NCBI GenBank assembly: GCA_002394525.1
Contig: DGUF01000209.1
Span: 3,239-8,643, forward strand
From: Lachnospiraceae bacterium UBA4317
Lineage (GTDB): Bacteria; Bacillota_A; Clostridia; Lachnospirales; Lachnospiraceae
DNA: 5,405 nt
Reading direction: 5' to 3'
In this document: positions 4,831 to 5,405 of the stretch, piece by piece
Numbering within the stretch: the stretch's first letter is position 1
Layout of the letters: each line of letters begins with the position of its first letter
Translations under genes and position numbers: made by a program
Notes under the pieces: generated by a model
Databases searched by the model: none
The model's input: the letters and a program-made list of their open reading frames with translations, nothing else
What the model was told of the DNA's origin: nothing

Positions 4831-5202
4831 TTATTTTTTCGTGATGATGGCTCTCTTGTGTGTGCCCTTTCCGATCGGTCCCTTTTCATCGGATGCCGCC
4901 ACGTTGAAGAGGATCTTCTTGCCGTCGATCTCAGCGATCTCGACTTCGCAGGTGACCCTGCCGCCCTCGGGAGTCGCGGAAAAATGCTTGACCTCCACGG
5001 CCATGCCGACAGAACCTTTTCCCTCCTCGAGGTTCTTTGCCAGAAGATCCGCGCAGGTCAGCTCCATCAGATTGATCATGCTGGGCGTGGAGAAGACGTG
5101 GGGGAGATCGACCTGGGGAAGCTGGCTGTCAAGGTTATCAGCGCACATGGCGGCTGTGACGTTGATGGTGATCGAGTTTTTCATTCCTGCTTTTAATTCC
5201 AT
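4831..5202 (-). CDS. FlK-like hotdog-fold acyl-CoA thioesterase
   Basis: This 123-residue cytoplasmic protein resembles the fluoroacetyl-CoA thioesterase FlK family (single hotdog domain). The FlK catalytic set Thr42, Glu50, His76 is reproduced with identical spacing as Thr39, Glu47 and His73, in VFSTPSMINLMEL and VGMAVEVKH; Gly66 matches Gly69. The C-terminal GTHKRAII parallels GTHERAVI of FlK. The position of the FlK gate residue Phe36 is Leu33 here, which argues for a general short-chain acyl-CoA thioesterase rather than a fluoroacetate-resistance enzyme (inference; FlK sequence recalled from memory). The ATG at 5202 was chosen over the 64-codon longer frame because of AAAGGAA just upstream, a promoter between the two starts, and the non-conserved, basic character of the extra residues. 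It is probably monocistronic, ending at a strong hairpin. Confidence 0.88.
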   Translation of the reverse strand: MELKAGMKNSITINVTAAMCADNLDSQLPQVDLPHVFSTPSMINLMELTCADLLAKNLEEGKGSVGMAVEVKHFSATPEGGRVTCEVEIAEIDGKKILFNVAASDEKGPIGKGTHKRAIITKK

Positions 5203-5278
5203 ATCCGTTTCCTTTCTATGCAATATGGTGGCGTCAGCAATAGAGCTGTTTTTCACATCGTGAACAGGTTCTTCCATC

Positions 5279-5287
5279 ATTATAACA
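5279..5287 (-). promoter_or_regulatory. Extended -10 promoter of the thioesterase gene
   Basis: TGTTATAAT (5287-5279) is a perfect extended -10 element (TGn plus TATAAT). No good -35 is present at 17 bp, which extended -10 promoters tolerate. The start near 5272 gives a leader of about 70 nt and supports translation from 5202. Confidence 0.65.
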
Positions 5288-5357
5288 GTATTCTTCGCGC
5301 GGCGGTATTCTCGGATTGTTTTTTGCAAGGGACGGTTCTCTGCCTGCTGCAGTACAG

Positions 5358-5383
5358 GCCTTCCTGAAAAAAGGAGGCTTTTT
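5358..5383 (+). terminator. Possible + strand terminator hairpin near the right edge
   Basis: GCCTTCCT (5358-5365) pairs with AGGAGGC (5372-5378), with one bulged T and a GAAAAA loop, followed by five T. No + strand gene precedes it here. On the minus strand it lacks a T run. A GGGACGGTTCTC element (5329-5340), another member of the intergenic family, lies just before it. Otherwise I see nothing coding in 5288-5405. Confidence 0.4.
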
Positions 5384-5405
5384 CTCCGATGCAATCACAG
5401 GTGCC

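Noticed and set aside
3858..4844. 328-codon open frame on the + strand across the hydrolase and lipoprotein genes
   Set aside because: It is antisense to a clear alpha/beta hydrolase with all catalytic motifs and runs through a terminator hairpin; it is an open frame caused by GC-rich codon bias.
5203..5394. N-terminal extension of the thioesterase from the ATG at 5394
   Set aside because: The extension crosses an extended -10 promoter and an intergenic repeat element, and a good ribosome site precedes the ATG at 5202, which matches the length of the FlK family.

Overview
The window looks like a low-mobility chromosomal segment from a Gram-positive, fairly GC-rich Clostridia member, most likely Lachnospiraceae. 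This is judged from strong AGGAGG-type ribosome sites, clean TATAAT -10 boxes, a lipobox, and protein flavours typical of that family. No database was searched, so the family-level placement is an inference. I see no rRNA, tRNA, CRISPR array, insertion sequence or phage gene.

Layout. One gene lies on the + strand: a calcineurin-like metallophosphoesterase (31-777). It converges with a minus-strand XRE-type regulator (869-1414), and a bidirectional terminator hairpin separates them. Still on the minus strand is a 460-residue exported protein (1678-3060), with a signal peptide, a long Ala/Glu/Thr stalk, a duplicated domain and a C-terminal domain. It is preceded by a clear promoter and a leader of about 210 nt that contains a strong intrinsic terminator. 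A gene-free stretch (about 3308-3851) holds many small hairpins, a perfect 18-bp terminator stem and a pair of 26-bp direct repeats. Next come an alpha/beta hydrolase (3852-4541) and, overlapping it by 4 bp, a 62-residue lipoprotein signal/linker ORF (4538-4726). At the right is a small FlK-like hotdog thioesterase (4831-5202) with its own extended -10 promoter.

The most interesting point is the lipoprotein/hydrolase junction. The two frames are related by a -1 shift. An in-phase A AAA AAG heptamer (the E. coli dnaX-type slippery sequence) lies inside the short stretch where both frames are open. Slippage there would give a 291-residue membrane-anchored hydrolase, while independent initiation at the overlapping ATG would give a cytoplasmic one. 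A simple one-base loss or a sequencing error in the A/G run is the competing explanation.

A second theme is a family of short intergenic sequences built on GGGACGGTT/AACCGTCCC, CCGTCCCCGGT and TGACTC cores. They recur between nearly all genes here, and two of them form terminator hairpins that differ by a compensatory base-pair change. The genes do not form an obvious shared pathway. The grouping looks like independent small transcription units separated by these elements.
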